Shown one piece after another: positions 32,697 to 35,999 of a stretch of 35,999 nucleotides of DNA (the stretch's first letter is position 1; each line of letters opens with the position of its first letter). The DNA lies in the NCBI GenBank assembly GCA_937976175.1, contig CALJTN010000027.1:1-35999 (forward strand), given 5' to 3'. The notes below the pieces were generated by a model. That model saw only the letters and a list, made by a program, of their open reading frames with translations, was not told the origin of the DNA and searched no databases. Source of the DNA: an uncultured Clostridiaceae bacterium (GTDB lineage Bacteria; Bacillota; Clostridia; Clostridiales; Clostridiaceae). The translations under genes and the position numbers were made by a program.

Positions 32697-34533
32697 TATG
32701 GAAACACGTCCCTTCTTTAAAGTTAACATTAACACCGCAGTCTGTGCAGCCTAGTTTACAATTTTGAGTTAATTCTGCATTTTTAGCTTTTTCATTCTCT
32801 AAAATTAAGTATTCCTTATTTACTCCGATATCTATGAAATCCCAAGGTAGTATTTCTTCATAGCTTCTCTCTCTATAAGCATAGAAATTTCCATCAACTC
32901 CGCATTCTTCAATAGCCTCTTTCCATATCTCAAAATCAAAATACTCATGCCAGCCATCGAATTTTGCACCCTTTTCAAAGGCCTTTATTATAACATCACA
33001 AATTCTTCTATCTCCTCTAGCAATCATTGCTTCTAGGTATGAAACTATAGATTCATGATAGTTGTAACTAACAGCCTTACTTGTTATAGCATACTTAACT
33101 GCTTTTATCTTTTCTACTACTTCTTCCATGGTGCACTGCGCGGCCCATTGGAAAGGAGTGAATGGCTTTGGCACAAATATGGCTGAGCTTGCAGTAACTC
33201 TGAGTCCCTTCTTTCTTACATCCTTAGGGATTTTAAAGTATTCAGCTACAACCTTATCTGACAATTCTGCGATACCTTTTACGTCTTCCATAGTCTCATA
33301 AGGAAGTCCCACCATAAAGTAAAGCTTTATAGTTGACCAACCTGAAGCAAAAGCACTGCTTGCAGCCTCTAATATTTTTTCCTCTGTAACTCCCTTGTTT
33401 ATAATATCTCTCATTCTCTGTGTTCCCGCTTCTGGTGCAAAGGTTAAGCCAGTTTTTCTTACCTTTTGTATTTCCTTAATTAAGTCTACAGAGAAAGAAT
33501 CTATTCTAATGGAAGGCAAGGATATACTCACGTTATCTCCCTTATGCTTCTCAATAAGTGTAGCTATAAGATTTTGTATATCTGAATAATCACAAATACT
33601 AAGTGAGCTTAGTGATATTTCTCTATATCCCGTGCTCTTTAATAATTTATCTGCTGTTTCTATAAGGTTTTCTGTAGTTTTTTCTCTTACTGGTCTGTAT
33701 ATCATGCCCGCTTGGCAGAATCTACATCCATTTGTACATCCTCTAAAGGTCTCGAGTATTACTCTATCATGCACTATCTCAATATACGGAACTATCATGT
33801 CCTCGGGAAAGGCAACCTCATTAAGATTTGTTACAAATCTTTTCTTTACACTACTTGGGACATCATCGTATTTAGGTTTGAATTCTTTAATAGTGTTATC
33901 TTCATTATAAGATACCTCATATAAGGAAGGCACATATACCCCTCTTATTTTAGATATTTCTCTTAAGAATTCTTTTTTCTTACCTTTACCTTTGTACTTT
34001 TTATAAATATCTAACACATCATTCATTATTTCTTCGCCTTCACCAAGCTCAAAAAAATCTACTATATCATGAAGTGGTTCAGGATTATAAGCACAAGGCC
34101 CCCCCGCCATAACTATAGGTTCATCTTCGCCTCTTTCAGAAGCTCTAATGGTTATGCCTGCCATATCCAGCATGTTAAGTATATTAGTGTAACTCATCTC
34201 ATATTGCAAAGTAAATCCTAAAATATCAAATTCTTTTAAGGAATCCTTGCTCTCTAGTGCATATAAAGCTATATCATTCTCTCTCATTTCCTTTTCCATA
34301 TCTGGCCAAGGAGCAAAGGCTCTTTCGCAGTAAGTGTCGGTTCTAGAATTTAGTACATGGTAAAGTATTCTACTTCCTAAATGCGACATACCTACCTCAT
34401 ACACATCTGGGAAGCAAAAAGCAAATCTTATATCAATACTTTCTTTATCTTTATATGAGCAATTAAGTTCTCCACCTACGTATCTTGCAGGCTTCTCAAC
34501 CTTAAATAAGATATCATCAGAAATTTTATTCAT
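32680..34533 (-). CDS. Radical-SAM protein with B12-binding-like N-terminus (TIGR03960 type)
   Basis: A 617-residue iron-sulphur enzyme. The N-terminal part (about 30-200) is B12-binding-like ('FAFCFPDVYEVGMSHLG'). The radical-SAM domain follows, with FRGCTNGCRFCQAG giving the cluster ligands Cys266, Cys270 and Cys273. Near the C-terminus is a further Cys group (NCKLGCTDCG, then TCF), which may hold a second metal site. The substrate is unknown. The next gene, DUF2344, overlaps it, then comes rng, so a link to RNA or ribosome modification has been suspected from context only. GAGGAGG precedes the ATG. Confidence 0.93.
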   Translation of the reverse strand: MNKISDDILFKVEKPARYVGGELNCSYKDKESIDIRFAFCFPDVYEVGMSHLGSRILYHVLNSRTDTYCERAFAPWPDMEKEMRENDIALYALESKDSLKEFDILGFTLQYEMSYTNILNMLDMAGITIRASERGEDEPIVMAGGPCAYNPEPLHDIVDFFELGEGEEIMNDVLDIYKKYKGKGKKKEFLREISKIRGVYVPSLYEVSYNEDNTIKEFKPKYDDVPSSVKKRFVTNLNEVAFPEDMIVPYIEIVHDRVILETFRGCTNGCRFCQAGMIYRPVREKTTENLIETADKLLKSTGYREISLSSLSICDYSDIQNLIATLIEKHKGDNVSISLPSIRIDSFSVDLIKEIQKVRKTGLTFAPEAGTQRMRDIINKGVTEEKILEAASSAFASGWSTIKLYFMVGLPYETMEDVKGIAELSDKVVAEYFKIPKDVRKKGLRVTASSAIFVPKPFTPFQWAAQCTMEEVVEKIKAVKYAITSKAVSYNYHESIVSYLEAMIARGDRRICDVIIKAFEKGAKFDGWHEYFDFEIWKEAIEECGVDGNFYAYRERSYEEILPWDFIDIGVNKEYLILENEKAKNAELTQNCKLGCTDCGVNVNFKEGTCFHSALSN

Positions 34534-34560
34534 AGAAATTCCTCCTCATTTTTTCTCTAG

Positions 34561-34601
34561 GGTAGATAATAGTTTTTCCTTATTATAAATTATTATCTAC
34601 C
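34561..34601. other. Inverted repeat in the radical-SAM leader
   Basis: GGTAGATAATA (34561-34571) and TATTATCTACC (34591-34601) form a perfect 11-bp stem around 19 bases. It lies between the candidate promoter and the start codon. No T-run follows, so a leader hairpin or operator is more likely than a terminator. Confidence 0.6.
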
Positions 34602-34622
34602 TTACGTTCATTACATTATTTT

Positions 34623-34650
34623 ATTTTAACACATGAAAGTTAAATCTCAA
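34623..34650 (-). promoter_or_regulatory. Candidate promoter of the radical-SAM/rng operon
   Basis: On the minus strand, -35 TTGAGA (34645-34650) and -10 TAAAAT (34623-34628) with a 16-base spacer, just past the terminator that follows spoIVFB. Confidence 0.6.
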
Positions 34651-34690
34651 AATGAAAAATAACGAGCTACTCAACTGGCTCGTTATTTTA
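34650..34690 (-). terminator. Terminator after spoIVFB
   Basis: AAAATAACGAGC (34656-34667) pairs with GCTCGTTATTTT (34678-34689). A T-rich run follows on the minus strand. It lies 11 bases beyond the stop codon. Confidence 0.88.
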
Positions 34691-34700
34691 GGACACCATA

Positions 34701-35561
34701 TCATAAAGTATGTTTCAATTTTTTAATATCAATGTACTCACTTAAGCTTATATTACCATAGGTTTTTATTGCCTGAATTATTTCTTCTTCATACAAAATT
34801 TCTAGCACAGTCATATTTTCATCTAATACTGTGAACAAATTATACTTATTCTTATCAATCACCCCTAACACCGATAGCAAATCTTTCTTACAAAAGATAG
34901 ATATGCTTCTATTTTCTATGTATCCTCTTTTTATAAACCTATATTTCTTCTTAATAATATAGCCCATAATTAAATATACTATCCTGTCCTTCTCTTTAAT
35001 TGAAGATATTAAAATAAATATAGAAATTAAACCTAAATTAAAATTGCTTTTATTTGCAGCCACGCTTACAAAATATATGAACATAAAAATACTCCCAAGA
35101 ATCAGGCTAACCCTAATTGAAATTTCATTAGCTCTTCTATATATGGTTTTAATGCTGAGTATATCCCTAAGTATCCGCCCTCCATCTAAAGGAAAGGCTG
35201 GTATAAGATTAAAAATACCTATAGCTAAATTACTACTATATATTAAATGTAAATAAGGCCTATCATATAATATAAATAAAACATAAAAAATAACTGCCAG
35301 TAATAAGTTTAATAGGGGACCGGACACCGATATTATTAAATCTTCTTTAGGACTTGCTTCATCTAAATCTTTTACCTTAAGTACAGCTCCTATAGGAAGT
35401 ATTTCTATATCAAAGCCCGAAAAACCTAAAATTCTGGCAGTTAAGTAATGTACTAATTCATGTATAAACACTAAAACAAAAGCTATTATAAGTTCTCCCT
35501 TGAAGCCTAATATTACTAACAAAATAATGTATGGTATAAATAACTTACTTATTCTTATCAA
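34701..35561 (-). CDS. spoIVFB: Stage IV sporulation protein FB, M50 intramembrane metalloprotease
   Basis: A site-2-type protease which in Bacillus cleaves pro-sigma-K in the mother cell. It is 286 residues with about six membrane helices. The metal site is HELVH (His34, Glu35, His38), and the second motif is 'FNLIPAFPLDGGR' with Asp126. A short cytosolic C-terminal domain (about 215-286) resembles a reduced CBS-like region. I chose the TTG at 35559-35561 because GGAGG lies 5 bases upstream; an in-frame TTG 12 bases earlier overlaps that site. It follows the SpoIVFA-like gene after 29 bases and ends at a strong terminator. Confidence 0.92.
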   Translation of the reverse strand: MIRISKLFIPYIILLVILGFKGELIIAFVLVFIHELVHYLTARILGFSGFDIEILPIGAVLKVKDLDEASPKEDLIISVSGPLLNLLLAVIFYVLFILYDRPYLHLIYSSNLAIGIFNLIPAFPLDGGRILRDILSIKTIYRRANEISIRVSLILGSIFMFIYFVSVAANKSNFNLGLISIFILISSIKEKDRIVYLIMGYIIKKKYRFIKRGYIENRSISIFCKKDLLSVLGVIDKNKYNLFTVLDENMTVLEILYEEEIIQAIKTYGNISLSEYIDIKKLKHTL

Positions 35562-35590
35562 ATAATCCTCCAAAGTAATTACTATAATTC

Positions 35591-35977
35591 TTAAAAATTA
35601 ATATTCTTATTGTTTAGTTCATCTCCACTAGGAATTTTACTTTTAACCTTCTCTATAAATTTCAATGTAATAGTTTCTATATCCTTAAGTTTAACATTCT
35701 TAGCTTTATCTATTAGCACACTGTAATTATATTGTTTATTTATTATTTCCCTAGAATAATTATAAACATATTGAGTTCTAGGCGTAACTACCACCTTACA
35801 GATTAATACAAAAGTAAGCAGGACTAAAACACCAATAAGTTCCTGGGTTAGCCTTTTTATATAAAAATTTGCTCTTCTGCTTTGTTTTTTACTTTCGCTA
35901 ACAAACCTGCTTGTGCCTCTTTGTTTTTTAGCTAAATTATTATAATAGCTTTGATATTGCATATTATAATTACCCAT
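35591..35977 (-). CDS. Short SpoIVFA-like membrane protein without peptidase domain, 128 aa
   Basis: A basic cytosolic N-terminus rich in Tyr, Gln, Lys and Arg (1-42), one membrane helix (about 46-64, 'LIGVLVLLTFVLICKVVV'), then an extracytoplasmic segment of about 60 residues ending in PSGDELNNKNINF. Its place directly upstream of spoIVFB, and the 'TPRTQYVYNYSREIINKQYNY' segment after the helix, match the N-terminal half of clostridial SpoIVFA-like proteins. Those I know continue into an M23 (LytM) domain of about 120 residues, which is absent here. The stop is followed by spoIVFB after 29 bases, leaving no room for it. GAGGGGG precedes the ATG. Confidence 0.7.
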   Translation of the reverse strand: MGNYNMQYQSYYNNLAKKQRGTSRFVSESKKQSRRANFYIKRLTQELIGVLVLLTFVLICKVVVTPRTQYVYNYSREIINKQYNYSVLIDKAKNVKLKDIETITLKFIEKVKSKIPSGDELNNKNINF

Positions 35978-35999
35978 TTTTTCCCCCTCATGTATTGTT

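Overview
The window looks like a chromosomal segment of an endospore-forming Clostridium (sensu stricto relative). The DNA is very AT-rich, ribosome-binding sites are strong AGGAGG types, and the gene set fits: V-type ATPase, a clostridial selenocysteine cassette, the rplU-prp-rpmA-spo0B-obg block, and spoIVF genes. I cannot name the species. Nearly all genes lie on the minus strand, so the operons read from high to low coordinates. I see no phage, insertion sequence or CRISPR array.

Layout from low to high coordinates. 1-5.2 kb: the start of a probable comEC, two small genes, a full-length P-type ATPase homologue whose catalytic motifs are eroded, a Cys-rich peptide gene, a MORN-repeat gene, and two genes of under 60 codons (a zinc ribbon and a conserved-looking 59-residue protein). 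5.3-14.1 kb: a nine-gene V/A-type ATPase operon in the order H/G, C, I, K, F, E, A, B, D, with a good promoter at its head. 14.3-15.7 kb: small unknown genes. One sits behind a complete promoter, lysine riboswitch and terminator; another is an Arg/Tyr-rich putative spore protein with a mother-cell-type promoter. 15.8-20.5 kb: selenocysteine apparatus selD, selA, selB and tRNA-Sec. SelD is itself a selenoprotein, read through an in-frame UGA, so its gene starts 96 bases upstream of the first uninterrupted ATG. 20.6-22.7 kb: comEA and a divergent D,D-carboxypeptidase. 22.7-29.4 kb: rluD-like, ridA-like, LCP, yqeK, nadD, yhbY, obg and a Spo0B-like gene. 29.4-34.5 kb: rpmA, prp, rplU with a leader, an RNase E/G family gene, and a radical-SAM pair. 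34.7 kb to the end: spoIVFB preceded by a short SpoIVFA-like protein that has no peptidase domain.

The most interesting items are the pseudo-P-type ATPase, the lysine riboswitch in front of an unknown 84-residue protein, the UGA-containing selD, a two-copy structured repeat lying 39-56 bases upstream of two unrelated start codons and showing compensatory changes in a stem, and the shortened SpoIVFA-like protein. No wholly new multi-gene system is evident. Most of the window is core genome with small accessory genes between the operons.
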